A stretch of DNA of 64,000 bases from Strigamia acuminata (GCA_949358305.1 OX442314.1:9355060-9419059), one strand, 5' to 3'. Shown: positions 1 through 11,538, counted from the stretch's first letter. Made by a program: numbers and translations. Notes: generated by a model not told the origin, from the sequence alone.

Positions 1-129
1 CGGGAGTTGCAAGTTGGATCAAGGTGACACAAAACATATAGAACATACCGGTATACCAGTCTTGGTGCCCCTGTAAGTTAGTCCAGCGTCATTGTAGGTC
101 CACCATGGCGCACAGTTTGGAAACCACTG
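1..129. mobile_element. Right end of a hAT-like element in an intron of lipase gene A
   Basis: The sequence up to 129 matches the last ~90 bases of the complete element at 3048-3815, and ends in the reverse complement of CAGTGGTTTCCAAAC, a hAT-type terminus. The next eight bases, GTCTAGTA (130-137), are the same target-duplication copy that follows the element in gene B. The element therefore lies at the same intron position in both genes and was inserted before they duplicated. The rest lies left of the window. Confidence 0.75.
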
Positions 130-199
130 GTCTAGTAGTTGGAATCCTCCAGTGGTTTTTATGTATTACGAGTAATTCTTTCTTTTTAATAACAAATAG

Positions 200-2173
200 G
201 TTTTAAAGTAGCAGACAATGGATATGACGTGTGGTTGGGGAATTTTCGAGGTAACATGCAATACAGTCGCCATGTTAATCTTTCAATATTCAGTCAAAAG
301 TTTTGGGATTTCAGGTAAATTTCGGTTCATCAAAAGAATTGAAATTGTGCCACACATCTATTGCACATGACATCATTGATAAAAATCATTTCTTACAGTT
401 GGGATGATCAAGGATATTACGACATTCGCACAATGATCGACTTTATTCTACAGACCACCGGCTATGAGAAACTAATACTAATTAGTTATTCTTTGTCAGG
501 AGCTTCTGTATTTGCATTGCAATCAACAAATCCTGAATACAACAACAAGGTAAATCACTAAGAATGAGTTCTTAGTGTAAATGAGGCTAATCTTTATTAT
601 TTTCTCTAACACAGATAGTAGGTCACATAGCATTAGCCCCAGTTATGACACTTCGCTACATGCCCAGTATACCTGCTCGTTTTGGACATAATCTTAAATT
701 TAAGGTAACAACAATATAAAGAACATTTCTCAAATTTATTGTAATTTGTTGATCTTATTTTGACTACAGATATCTACAGGTTCACTTGCAATACCACACG
801 CCATATTGTTACCCGGTTTTGTATTTTTAAAACTTGTAGGGACAATAGTTTGCTTCATTTCTCCTTTGTGCTCCTACGTTCTCAAAATATTAGGCGGCTT
901 TAACCCTTATCTTCAGTGGGTGAGGATTGATTATACAATCTGCAATGGCGACCTAAAAGATAACCTAGCAATAACATTGATCTCCTCTTACTATTTTTCC
1001 TGTCTAATTAAGTAAATTTTCTTTTATGGCATTATCATTGGTCGCCATAGATAAGTTCTATTGTACCGGCCCAACAGTGCAAGGAGGGTTACTATTGTCG
1101 GGCCGGTTTTATTTGGTTCTATGTGATTTTTATTGTACAATTGTTTTTAAATTATAGGGTCAAAGTGCATTGATTACTGGCCATATAGCAGGAGGTCTGT
1201 CAGGGAAAGCATTTCAACACCTAGCTCAAGTAACTTCAAAGCTAGTTGTATTAATTATTACAATTTAGTAGACTGTCAAGCAATTTCTGCCTCCAATTTT
1301 ACAGATGATTCACTCAGACCCACAACACTTTGATTATGGAAACACTTCTAATATACAAGTTTATGGAACGGTGTGTAAATATCCAAGCACCTGCACCTAC
1401 AGTAAACTTCCTCAAGACTATAGTTACTCACGTAACTTAAATAAATCGAAATGTTCTCAAAACTTATCTTGAAGGACGTATGGAGTCGGATTTAGTTCGA
1501 AATTGTTGCAGACACAAAAAGCACACGATGTGTTGGTTACATTTACAAAGAATAACTGAAATTTTTATTCATTGTGTTGAATTACAATAGAAATGGGGAT
1601 TAAAACCCCTTATTTCTCGGAAAGGATTAACGTGGGTCACGGATAAGTTTACTCCCGCACCACAGTGGTAAGATACATAACTAAAATGGTTCCTTTTGGA
1701 AACCACCAGTTTCCACAAAGACCGGCAAAACTCCATCAGGGAGTATCAAAGACTCCCTCTAAATTCTAGACCGGACACTTTCAAAATGGATTTATTTCAA
1801 TTGTATTATGAAATGCATTATTTACTGTACAAATAATATACTTAATTAAGTGAACCATATGGGTTGTTATGAGTTAATTGTACGGTAACTATCCAACGTA
1901 ATTATTTTTCAGGATACACCTCCAGCCTTCAACTTGAGCCTAGTCACGGCACCAACAATAATATTTGCTGGGGCTAATGATGCAATTGCAAATCCATTGG
2001 ATACAGAGATTATAATTAGATTAATCAAAGCAGCACAAAGGGAAGTTATCAGTGAACCAAGATTCAATCATATAGAATTCATTTTAACCCCGCCTGCACC
2101 ATATTTCGATGAAACTTTACAAAAAATACTCCAACATGTGGATAACTTTGCTACAATGATTTCCCAACATTAA
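200..2173 (+). CDS. Acid lipase-like gene A, 5' part beyond the window edge (7 exons seen)
   Basis: Exons are 200-314, 399-549, 615-704, 770-919, 1158-1229, 1305-1370 and 1913-2173 (TAA), all with GT-AG introns and phases that join cleanly into about 300 residues. By comparison with gene B, the first two coding exons (~105 residues) lie left of the window. The family is lysosomal acid/gastric lipase (alpha/beta hydrolase), recognisable from GYDVWLGNFRGN, WDDQGYYD and the C-terminal FAGAND and FNHIEF blocks that carry the catalytic Asp and His. These enzymes hydrolyse triglycerides and sterol esters in lysosomes or the gut. The nucleophile elbow reads S-Y-S-L-S instead of G-H-S-x-G: the serine is present but both glycines are gone. 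A frame running on past 919 is intronic, because the GTGAGG donor there is followed by an in-phase exon at 1158. Intron 1371-1912 lacks the MITEs found in gene B and so gives the empty site. AATAAA lies at 2459-2464. The protein may be catalytically weak. Confidence 0.88.
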
Positions 2174-2596
2174 CTATCTGTACAATTTTCCCCTTAAATG
2201 AAACAACTGAACAATGAAGGCGTACCGGTATTATATATGTATCTGATCAACCGGAAATAGTGCTTGTGAAGAGAGACTGCATCGATAGTTGAAGATATAC
2301 AATCAAGTACTCTTAGAAAACATTAATACAGAACATTTTAATCCAAACAACAATAACAATTAAAAATGTTGAATTGAAAAATGATGTGCTGTTCATTCAC
2401 ATGTGTACATCACTTCGTTTTTGTATACAGGTACTGTATTAAAAAAAACAAAAACAGTAATAAAAATGCTCAATCTTGATTACCATCTGACATCTGGATA
2501 CCAGACGCTGAAAGCAATTAATATATTCATCTAAATCTATAAATGATTATAAATTCATGCAGTCTTCACACCCAGTTATTGAAAATAGGATTCAGG
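2174..2596. other. Spacer between lipase genes A and B
   Basis: AT-rich spacer with an AATAAA at 2459-2464 that could end gene A transcripts. No TATA box is convincing. An in-frame ATG at 2543 could lengthen gene B by 18 residues. Confidence 0.6.
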
Positions 2597-5500
2597 ATGC
2601 AGTTGTCTCAAATGCTAAAAACATTTATTTTAATTAATCTATCTAAAAGCTGTTTTCAATATCAAAGTGAGAGTGATACTGGAACTAAACTATTCAAGTT
2701 TGACATATACAAGCAAATAATTGCAAAAACTGTAAGTAATGATTCACTCAATCCATGTTTCAATCTAAGATTACCTTAACTGTAGATTCCACACATTAGA
2801 AGTTTTGGATACAACGCTCGAAGTCACAAAGTGTACACCAGAGATGGTTACATTCTCACAATGCAGAGAATATTGCCAACTGTACAAAAGAGTGTTCCTG
2901 TGTTACTACTTCCCGGCGGATCTTGCGCACCAATAACTTTTGTAGAACACAAAAATGCTATAGGTATATTTACTTATGGTAGAAGTACAAATTGGCTTGC
3001 TCTCTACTGCTGGTGTGGATTTTGTGTTGGATTATTAATGTGTAGTACAGTGGTTCCCAAACCTTTTTTGGTTCACGGCGCCCGTGCATACCACTTGTGA
3101 GAGTTGACGAGCGTCATTCGCGCATTAGAGTGTCCAAACAGCGTTGGACACACATCACGTTGATAGGATTGGGTAAAAGATACTGTGTTTATGGTTTTAA
3201 GGCCTTTATTCAGTGTCTAGGGGTCAGAATCTCATGCCTCTCCTATTGCTATCGCTGCATTGCTGCAGCAGACCTGCGACCACATGCGACACATATGGTT
3301 AGGGTTGACCAGTAGTTCAGCGTGGTCAGACAGCTGTTCATTCAGCCCATGGATCGCTCACGGTACTGGGACTGACAGACCAGTCAAGTCCCTAAGCATC
3401 ATCACGGTGAACAAGACTGGAGATCAGCAAGGTGTGAACCAGAGCTGTTCCTAAGTAACTCTGGGCTCTCAATAGGATGTTGGTTCTTATTCAGGGTGGA
3501 AGAAAAGGCTGTTCCCCTCTAAATACTTCCTGAGCAATTGCATCTAGGCCAACTTTGATGAAGCAATCGTATAGGAAGTTGGGTGTGAGCAATCCAATGA
3601 TGTCATCAAATTTGATCTTGAAGGCCATTTTCAAGGTCATTCACTTGCTAACTTTTAAACCAATCAGGTTAGAGAAAAATTTTCAATGAGAAAGTTGTAG
3701 AGCACCATCAAATTAGTACTATCCAATTTATCTTAGTCATCTTAAGTCTTGGCGCCCCTGCAAGTTAGCCCAGCGTCACTGTAAGCCCACCATGCGCACA
3801 GTTTGGAAACCATTAGTCTAGTAGTTGGAATCCTCTTTTGAGAACTTCCAGTGGTTTTTATGTATTAATTCTTTCTTTTTAATAACAAATAGGTTTTAAA
3901 GTAGCAGACAAGGGATATGACGTGTGGTTGGGGAATTTTCGAGGGAACATGCAATACAGTCGCCATGTTAATCTTTCAATATTCAGTCAAAAGTTTTGGG
4001 ATTTCAGGTAAATTTCGGTTCATCAAAAGAATTGAATATGTACCACACATCAATTGCACATGACATCATTGATAAAAATTATTTCTTACAGTTGGGATGA
4101 TCAAGGATATTACGACATTCCCACAATGATCGACTTTATTCTACAGACCACCGGTTATGAGAAACTAATACTAATTAGTTATTCTATGGCAGGAGCTTCT
4201 GTATTTGCATTGCAATCAACAAATCCTGAATACAACAACAAGGTAAATCACTAACAATGAGTTGATAGACTGATGTTTGTGAGTGTAACCGAGGCTATAT
4301 CTTTATTCTTTTCTCTAACACAGGTAGTAGGTCACATAGCATTAGCCCCAATGATGACACTTCGCTACATTTCCAGTGTACTTGCTCGTTTAGCACATAA
4401 TCTTAAATTTAAGGTAACCATATAAAGAACATTTCTCAAATTTATTGTAATTTGTTGATCTTATTGTGACAACAGATATTTACAGGTTCACTTGCAGTAT
4501 CACATGCCATATTGTTACCCACTTTTGTATTTGTAAAACTTGTATGGACTATAGTTTGCATCATTTCTCCTTTGTGCTCCTACTTCCTCAAAATGTTGGA
4601 CGGTTTCAACCCTTATCTTCAGTGGGTGAGGATTGATTATACAATCTGCAATGGCGACCACTTGCCTAAAAAACAACCTAGCACTAACATTGATCTCCTC
4701 TTACTATTTTTTCTGTCTAATTAAGTAAATTTTCTTTTATGGCATTATCATTGGTCGCCATAGATAAGTTCCATTGTACCGGCCCAACAATGCAAAGAGG
4801 GTTACTATTGTCTGGCCGGTTATATTTGGGCCACCCGGTATTATGATTTTTATTGTACAATTGTTTTTAAATCATAGGGTCCAAGTGCATTGATTGTTGG
4901 TCATGCAGCAGGAGGTCAGTCAGGGAAGGCAATACAACACCTATTTCAAGTAAGTTTAAAGCTTATTAGAATTTAGTTGTAGTAGACTACGAAGAGGTTG
5001 ACAAACTATTTCTGCTCCAATTTTACAGATGATTGACTCAGACCCACAACACTTTGATTATGGAAAGATTTCTAATATACAAGTGTATGGAACGGTATGT
5101 AAACATCCAAGCAACCTGCAACTATACTCTTGTTCGAGTCAAAAAGAGCCCTAAATCCCATTGGCCGAGCCATTTCACTTGTGTAGTGATTCAAAAAAAA
5201 TAGACCCAAACATCAGAATTGCATTACCATGTACAGACATTGTAATCGATTACCTATACTCTGGCCATGTGTAAGTTGAGCCTAAATCCGAGCTTTTTCT
5301 CTGGTGTAGTGATACAAGAAAATAAATCCAAACACCAGGATTGCAACCGATCTACTGAAATAGTAAGCGAACGTTCTAAGATTTCTGGAAGAAGCAAGCA
5401 ATAAACTCTGAACTATTTTTCCTGGTGGCAGCACAGAGTGAGTTATGAGGCTCGGATTTAGGCTCAACTTACACATGGCCAGAGTATATTGTTAGGAAAT

Positions 5501-6226
5501 TGTTTGCTTTCCAGACAAAGCAACCAATAAACAGAACAAACATGAGTTTTACATTTACATTGTTATTATTATTATTATTATTTCATAAATGGAAAGAACA
5601 TTTTAATAAGAAAAATCAAAATTATATTAACTTAAATGGTCATAACAATCACAAAAATAAATAAAAATCAAAACTACTTCTCTTAGTGATAGTATACAGT
5701 CTGGAGTTAGTAGTAATGAGGCTCGACCAATGGGATTTAGGGCTCTTTTTGACTCGAACAAGAGGATATAGTAAACTCCCTCATGACCGGGCAAAACTCT
5801 ATCCGGTAGTACGAAAGACTCCATCTAAATTCTAGACCGCGCACTTTCAAAATGGATTTTTTTTATATTATATTATGAAATGCATTATCTACTGTAGAAA
5901 TAATATACTTAATTAAGTGAACCATAAGGGTTGTTATGAGCTAACTATACATAATTATTTTTCAGGATACACCTCCAGCCTTCAACTTGAGCCTAGTCAC
6001 TGCACCAACAATAATATTTGCTGGAGCTAATGATGCAGTGGCAAATCCATTGGATACAGAGATTCTAAGTAGATTAATAAAACCAGCACAAAGGGAAGTT
6101 ATCAGTGATCCAAGATTCAATCATTTAGATTACATTTTAAACCCGCCACCACCATATTTTAATGAAACTTTACAAAAAATACTCCAACATGTGGATAACT
6201 TTGCAACAATGATTTCCAAACAATAA
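2597..6226 (+). CDS. Acid lipase-like gene B, complete, 9 coding exons, 405 residues
   Basis: Exons are 2597-2731, 2786-2963, 3893-4007, 4092-4242, 4324-4413, 4476-4625, 4878-4949, 5029-5094 and 5966-6226 (TAA). They total 1218 nt in one frame, close to the ~400 residues usual for lysosomal/gastric lipases. The start at 2597 gives a short hydrophobic N-terminus (LKTFILINL), a possible weak signal peptide; an ATG at 2543 is the alternative. Residues 46-105 contain the family block VYTRDGYILTMQRI. The oxyanion motif, usually HG, is P88-G89. The nucleophile region is S172-Y-S174-M-A176 instead of GHSxG, while Asp342 and His372 are kept. The Ser-Asp-His order and spacing (168 and 30 residues) fit gastric lipase. 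The last exon differs from gene A at 13 of 86 residues, and introns are also alike, so the two arose by tandem duplication. It is either a lipase with an altered elbow or a non-catalytic lipid binder. Confidence 0.93.
3048..3815. mobile_element. Non-autonomous hAT-like element in intron 2 of lipase B
   Basis: The 768-bp element starts CAGTGGTTCCCAAACC and ends with the imperfect inverse GTTTGGAAACCATTA. The flanking 8-bp copies are GTGTAGTA (3040-3047) and GTCTAGTA (3816-3823), seven of eight matching, which is the hAT target-duplication size. No transposase frame is present. The segment 3560-3720 is similar to the minus strand of 41690-41870. Confidence 0.8.
5123..5771. mobile_element. MITE with ~40-bp TIRs inserted at TA, intron 8 of lipase B
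   Basis: The left end CTATACTCTTGTTCGAG is matched by the inverted right end, and the inverted repeats continue through a block containing CCCTAAATCCCATTGG. Gene A lacks the element: the equivalent intron reads CTGCACCTACAGTAAAC where gene B has the element between the same flanks, so TA is the likely target. The element carries a second MITE inside it. Insertion postdates the lipase duplication. Confidence 0.78.
5255..5488. mobile_element. Second MITE nested inside the first
   Basis: The inverted ends read TATACTCTGGCCATGTG and continue through GTTGAGCCTAAATCCGAG. Just inside, TGGTGTAGTGATAC and CACCAGGATTGCAA resemble the matching positions of the outer element and of the copy at 52609. 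Its own ends differ from theirs, so it belongs to a related subfamily. Confidence 0.75.
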
Positions 6227-6310
6227 TTATCTGTACAATTTTCCTCTTAAACCAGATGTTTATTTCATCCTTAAAAATGACTGTTAGATGTGCAAACACA
6301 ATAAGTAATT

Positions 6311-6316
6311 AATAAA
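6311..6316 (+). terminator. Poly(A) signal of lipase gene B
   Basis: AATAAA 85 nt after the stop codon, the first one downstream. Confidence 0.6.
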
Positions 6317-7205
6317 TGTCTGCATTTGGAGATTACAGTACACACTGGGATAATTTATTATTGTTTAATGATGCCAGATATGCTGGAAATTAAGTAAAAG
6401 CAGAATTTGTCACTGTACACACAAACCACTAATGACCTAAACTTGAATTCACCAATTGCAAATGGAGTTGTAAACAACATCAATGATGATTTTTCTTTGT
6501 GCAATCTCAGTTCTCTATAGCATCATCAAAAGAGGAAACTTTAGCCTCCAATCAGACTGGGATCCATTCTAAACCTCAGCCTTTTCCAACCCCATTAACT
6601 TTGATCTAAACTCACACCTGAAATTAATTCAATTACCTCATTAACCAAATTGCACTTCCCTTAAAAACATTAACAATTCACTACTTTTTTTTTGCTCATC
6701 CCCAGCTTCTTCAAACTCCCTCTGGTGACTGAAAAATCAAAGACAAATTGTTTTTCACGGTTTTCCTAAATCGAGCACGCGATAAAGAGATTAAGAGCAG
6801 CAAGTCTTTAATTTGAAAACCAAGTGAAGCAACAAATTTATCTCCATTTATCCCGTCAATATTACAACTCCGCTCCATAATCTACATTTTAATTTTGCTT
6901 CGGCAATAGGTATACTAAAATTGGAACGATTCAGAAAAGATTAGAGGGCCAGCACGCATGAATGAAAGAAAAAATCGTCGAGCGATAAAAATACATTTTC
7001 CGTTTAACGACTTTTCTCTCTACGTTGCTTCGATGAAAATCGAATTTTTGATTAACGTTGACTTATATCAATAAACCAGACTGTTCTTAAAGTATTTGAC
7101 CAACTGTAGGACCATCATCTATAGGTGCGTTCAATTTTGCGAAAAGAATGACAAATCTTTCCTTTTCTTCCTTTTTGGACACCGGAAATGACGTAAAACA
7201 CATCA
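6317..7205. other. Non-coding; holds one copy of a 56-bp dispersed repeat
   Basis: No exon was recognised. Bases 6883-6938 contain TTTTGCTTCGGCAATA followed by GTATACTAAAAT, closely repeated in direct orientation at 8472-8527. Confidence 0.5.
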
Positions 7206-7755
7206 TCCAAAATCGAGGGGGTAGCCAATGCTGGAAATCTCGTACAAGCAAAGATTTTGGATTTCAAAATCCTCGAAATCTCATGAAATCCTGGAAATCT
7301 TTAAAATTTCATGAAATCCTGGAAATCTTTAAAATTTTATGAAATCCTGGAAATCTTTAAAATTTCATGAAATTCTGGAAATCTTATAAATTTTCTTCCA
7401 AATAGTCACAAATTCTAGCAAAATATTTTAAGAAACCCACATGAAATTCTGAGAAACCCTTGTAAAATCCTGAGAAATCCTTGTGAAATCCTGAAATCCT
7501 TAGAAATCCTTGAAATCCATAGCAAATCCCTGAAATCTTCGAAATCTTTCAAATCTCGTGAAATCCTGGAAATCTTGGAAATCCTGGAGATCTTATAAAT
7601 TGTTTTGCAATTTGGTGTAAATTCTAACAAATCGAGCTGGAAATCTCGCACAGGCAAAGATTTTGAATTTCAAAATCCTTGAAATCTCATGAAATCTTCA
7701 AGGATTTCAAAATCTCGTACGCGATTTTTGCGATTGGCTACCCCCTCGTCCAAAA
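7206..7755. mobile_element. TIR element filled by a 28-bp minisatellite
   Basis: The ends are inverted copies of CGAGGGGGTAGCCAAT (from 7214, and ending 7748), flanked by direct TCCAAAA repeats at 7206-7212 and 7749-7755. The interior from about 7260 is a degenerate GAAATCCTGGAAATC array with a 28-bp period near 7283-7340. The inner side of the left TIR (CTGGAAATCTCG) recurs near 7640. No coding capacity. The superfamily is uncertain; the duplication length suggests a hAT-type insertion of 7-8 bp. Confidence 0.72.
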
Positions 7756-8940
7756 GATACTTTTACAAAAAGTAGCAATCGGCTATATTCCCACTAGTGT
7801 GCGTCAACCTGTACAACTTAAAAGGTTTCAAAACAAAATAATAAAGTCAACGAAACAGTCTCAAAGGCCTAATCAAGCATGCAAATACAGTAGTGGCTAT
7901 TTCAGTCATTTGTTTACAATTTTTTTTTTTAAATTAGCATACATTGTAAATTTATGCACGGGGCCCCAAAGTTCAATTCGAAACCCCGACCCGGAGTCAC
8001 GTTTGAAAAGGTGCTCCATAATTCATCATCTGAAATGGGGATCAAGTGAAGTTTTAGTGAGCTGCTCCCACTGCCGCAAGATGGCGAATGGAGATGAGGG
8101 TTGTAAAGTTGTAAACTTTCCAGATTAGATGCACAAACAGCTGAGCTGACATTCTTGGTTTTTCTTCTCTCTTTAGCTTATTGCATTCGTTTTACGTCTT
8201 CTCAGACCCACGCGTTTTACGAGCTGCGGTTTTCGAGAGCGGCGGAACTGAATGCGGCTTCCCCCTTGTGGCGGTATCTCGCGTCACTTGTCGTAAATGG
8301 AGCTGATTTTGAAAAATAAAAACGGCTATTAACTTGTTTTCGGACGTACTTTTTATTATCCGTACACATAAATTCTCAACTTTTGTTAAAAGTTAAAAAT
8401 TATTTTTTAAAAAAAAAATGTTACGACAATAAAATAAAGTTTTCGCGTTCTAATACATCGCTATAGAATTTCAATCTATATTTTAATTTTGCTTCGGCAA
8501 TACGTATACTAAAATCGGAACGATTTCTAATGGCGTAATGTCACTTGGCGGTGAAAAATTGCAGTTGTCTTGAGGGGGATGTTCATTGCACACACGCACA
8601 CAACTAAATAACGGATAAATTTTTCAATAGAAAAATATTTTTGCAATTCAAACTGATAGTGTTTATTTTCTTGTGTCTAGTAGTTTTCAAGAGGGGTCTC
8701 TGAACTCTACACATAGCTGGGAGCAATCAGAGAAGAGAGAAATTTTTTTTTTATATTTTAAAAAAGAAAAGAAAAAGAATATGGTGGGGGGAAAAAATGG
8801 AAGGGGAAGAGAAGAAACAGGCTCAAGGCGAGAGGAGAATTTTTATTAAAAGCTTTGTTGTGATTCATCTACAGCATTTAGGCTTAAATAAACATTGGAA
8901 AGGCGATGCGCAGTTTGAGCATGAAACTTCAACATCTTTT
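7756..8940. other. Non-coding stretch with a second copy of the 56-bp repeat
   Basis: No gene found. The repeat copy is at 8472-8527. CCCCCTTGTGGCGG at 8261-8274 matches a CTCF-type core on the minus strand. Bases 8740-8830 are a purine-rich tract. Confidence 0.45.
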
Positions 8941-9240
8941 CCCAATTTTTAATGTCTGTTTAAGAAGATTGAGTTGGTTTTGTTTTAAAGAATAAGATTT
9001 TGATATTTATGGTTACTTTAGTTTGGTTTGTTTAATGCGTTTATTTTATTTTTTTTAATCTTGGATTTATGATTTTTATGATTCAAGTATTTAATGGTTT
9101 TATTAATTAGGTTCTATTGTTGTTGTTTGGAGTTGTATCGTGTTCGTTTGGTTTTTATTGCTTTTGTTTAGGTTTTATGACTTATGATTAATTTTTATTT
9201 AGATTTACGTGTTGGGTTTAGTTTTTATTTTTTATTTAGA

Positions 9241-9930
9241 TTTTGGTATTTGGGTTTAGTTTTTCTTTTCATTTAGATTTTGGTGTTTGGGTTTAGTTTT
9301 TATTTAGATTTTGTGGCTTTTGTTTAGTTTTTGTTGCTTTTGTTTAGTTTTTATTGCTTTTGTTTAGTTTTTGTTGCTTTTGTTTAGTGTACAAAAGCAA
9401 CAAAATCTAATATTAGATTTTGTTGCTTTTGTTTAGTGTACAATTAGATTTTGTTGCTTTTGTTTAGTGTACAATTAGATTTTGTTGCTTTTGTTTAGTG
9501 TACAATCAGATTTTGTTGCTTTTGTTTAATGTACAATCAGATTTTGTTGCTTTTGTTTAGTGTACAATTATATTTTGTTGCTTTTGTTTAGTGTACAATT
9601 AGATTTTGTTGATTTTGTTTAGTGTACAATTAGATTTTGTTGCTTTTGTTTAGTGTACAATCAGATTTTGTTGCTTTTGTTTAGTGTACAATTAGATTTT
9701 GTTACTTTTATTTAGTATTTCCTTAAGTTTTGTTACTTTTATTTAGTATTTCCTTAAGTTTTGTTACTTTTATTTAGTATTTCCTTAAGTTTTGTTACTT
9801 TTATTTAGTATTTCCTTAAGTTTTGTTACTTTTATTTAGTATTTCCTTAAGTTTTGTTACTTTTATTTAGTATTTCCTTAAGTTTTGTTACTTTTATTTA
9901 GTATTTCCTTAAGTTTTGTTGTTTTTGTTT
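9241..9930. repeat. 31-bp tandem array
   Basis: Two related blocks. About 9409-9700 repeats TTTTGTTGCTTTTGTTTAG plus GTGTACAATTAGA; 9700-9925 repeats TTTAGTATTTCCTTAAG plus TTTTGTTACTTTTA. Both have a 31-bp period. The left flank (8940-9240) nearly lacks C and the right flank (10119-10680) nearly lacks G. Confidence 0.9.
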
Positions 9931-10808
9931 AGTTTTCATTGTAATTGTTTGGTTTACACTATTTTTGTCTAGTTTTCATTCAGATTTTGTTGTTTTTGTA
10001 CTGTTTTGATTGTATTTCTTAAGCTTTTATTTAGATTTAGTTGTTTTTGTTATCTCACAGCTTTCATATTTTCTGTTAGTTTTATACTTTTTTCTTCACT
10101 GTTTTTATTTAATAAATTATGCAAATAATTTACTATAAACTCCACAAAACCAAACAAAAAAAAACAAAACAATTGCCTTCCAAACTATTCCCTCTCCCCA
10201 ACCAACAACAAATTAATTCTCCTCACACATTTTCTCACCCATACAACTCAAACAAACACAAAAACAACTTGTTTTATTACATTTATTCTATGTTAACCCC
10301 AATACTTGATCTTCATTTCTGATTTAATGTAATAATTTCACTTTTATAGCTTGTTTTCTACTTCACAGCACCACACTCCCAACCCTAATCTTGTATTTCT
10401 CCCTCATGTGTATTCATCTGTTCATCATCTTTCTTCTTTCAATTTTTTTTCATTATCCTTTTTGCTTGTTGCATCAAGCAATAAAAAGAACAACTTGTGG
10501 CATTTCATTGCAACAAACCTCTGACCTTTCACCAACTTTTTCCATACAAATACAAATAGGTCAAAGATCACTCTAAGAGGAACTTTGATTTGTGTGTGTG
10601 TGGATGATGCTTTATACTAATTGTCTCCCATCCACTGAACCAACTCATATTTCTCTCCTTTAATTTTTATTCCAAACAGGTTGTGAAAGTCAAAACCCAA
10701 TATCATTAGTAATATCAAATACAAAATTACCCAATAATTTTTAATTGTCTATTATATTATCTTTAATTTCAGTTTAATTTAATCTAGTTTGATTTTTCAG
10801 GTGTGAAA
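9931..10808. other. G-depleted tract ahead of the knottin gene
   Basis: Bases 10141-10320 contain about 4 G and 54 C on the plus strand. TTGATTTTTCAG ending at 10800, eight bases before the knottin ATG, is a good splice acceptor, so the gene probably has an upstream 5' UTR exon here that could not be placed. Confidence 0.5.
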
Positions 10809-11453
10809 ATGAAGTGGATATCTCTTAGTGTCATCTCGGCTTTGATTTCCACCTGCATGTCAGGACACATGGCAAACCAATTCGTTCGGAAGACTGACAG
10901 ACCTGAGATAGAGTATGCTAACTAGTACACTTAATGGTTTTATTTAATGTAATCGTCTCAAGTTTACCAGAAAACTAACGTCATGTAAACGCACTCGGTT
11001 AACCGGATAAATAAAATCCAAATTTTCACTTATTTGGAAAACTGTTACCATGTAAACGTAGTATATTGTACATCCTGATTAATTCTAATTTTTTGTCCAC
11101 CACCCTCGTTATAACGAATTCCAAAAAACCCGAGAAATCGACCCGTTATAACAAAACTTCGTTATATCAATTTTTTTTAATATGATGTTCTACAGCCAAC
11201 CAACCAACCAAGCCATTTCTAACTATTGGTTAAATCAAGCAGTTCGTTATAACGAGGTTCGACTGCATTAAACAAAAAAAATAATTATTTCAGAGGATGT
11301 CTTCCACAAATAAGTTTGTGCACCGTCGGCGCACAACCAGAATGCTGTCAACTCTACACTTGCACCCACACATTATTCAACGAAGATACGCGCTGCATGC
11401 TCAAATTGGACAAAGAGGGCGAGCCGATTGATTGGACGGAAAAAGTCGGCTAA
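10809..11453 (+). CDS. Secreted six-cysteine knottin (ICK-type) peptide precursor, 2 exons, 87 residues
   Basis: Exon 1 is 10809-10912 and exon 2 is 11294-11453 (TAA); a phase-2 GT-AG intron (10913-11293) joins them in frame. Residues 1 to about 19 form a signal peptide (MKWISLSVISALISTCMSG), followed by a short charged spacer with a lysine and arginines. The cysteines Cys37, Cys44, Cys52, Cys53, Cys58 and Cys69 have spacing C-X6-C-X7-CC-X4-C-X10-C, the inhibitor cystine knot pattern, with an acidic C-terminal tail after the last one. Secreted knottins of animals act as neuropeptides, protease or channel ligands, defence peptides or venom components, and the sequence does not say which. The gene is single copy here. 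Its intron contains CGTTATAACGA-type repeat ends. I do not recognise a specific family beyond the fold. Confidence 0.82.
11100..11270. mobile_element. MITE-like remnant in the knottin intron
   Basis: CTCGTTATAACGAATTCC near 11107 and TTCGTTATAACGAGGTTCGA near 11242 bracket ~150 bp, with two further partial cores between. GTTCGACTG next to the core resembles the inverted CAGTCGAAC ends of pogo/Tc1-type MITEs; that assignment is inference. Confidence 0.45.
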
Positions 11454-11532
11454 ACTTCCACGAGAAAAAAAAAATATCAAAAAATAATTTGTAACCCTTT
11501 TTAAATTACACCACTTATAAACCTAAATAGAA

Positions 11533-11538
11533 AATAAA
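11533..11538 (+). terminator. Poly(A) signal of the knottin gene
   Basis: AATAAA 80 nt after the stop codon, inside an A-rich 3' UTR. Confidence 0.55.

Noticed and set aside
920-1015. Continuation of the lipase A exon frame past TGG919 (VRIDYTICNG)
   Set aside because: A GTGAGG donor follows TGG, the next exon joins in phase, and family alignment goes straight from GFNPYLQW to the GHxAGG block. Gene B shows the same.
7679-8128. 149-codon frame
   Set aside because: Crosses the right end of the TIR element at 7748 and has no recognisable domain.
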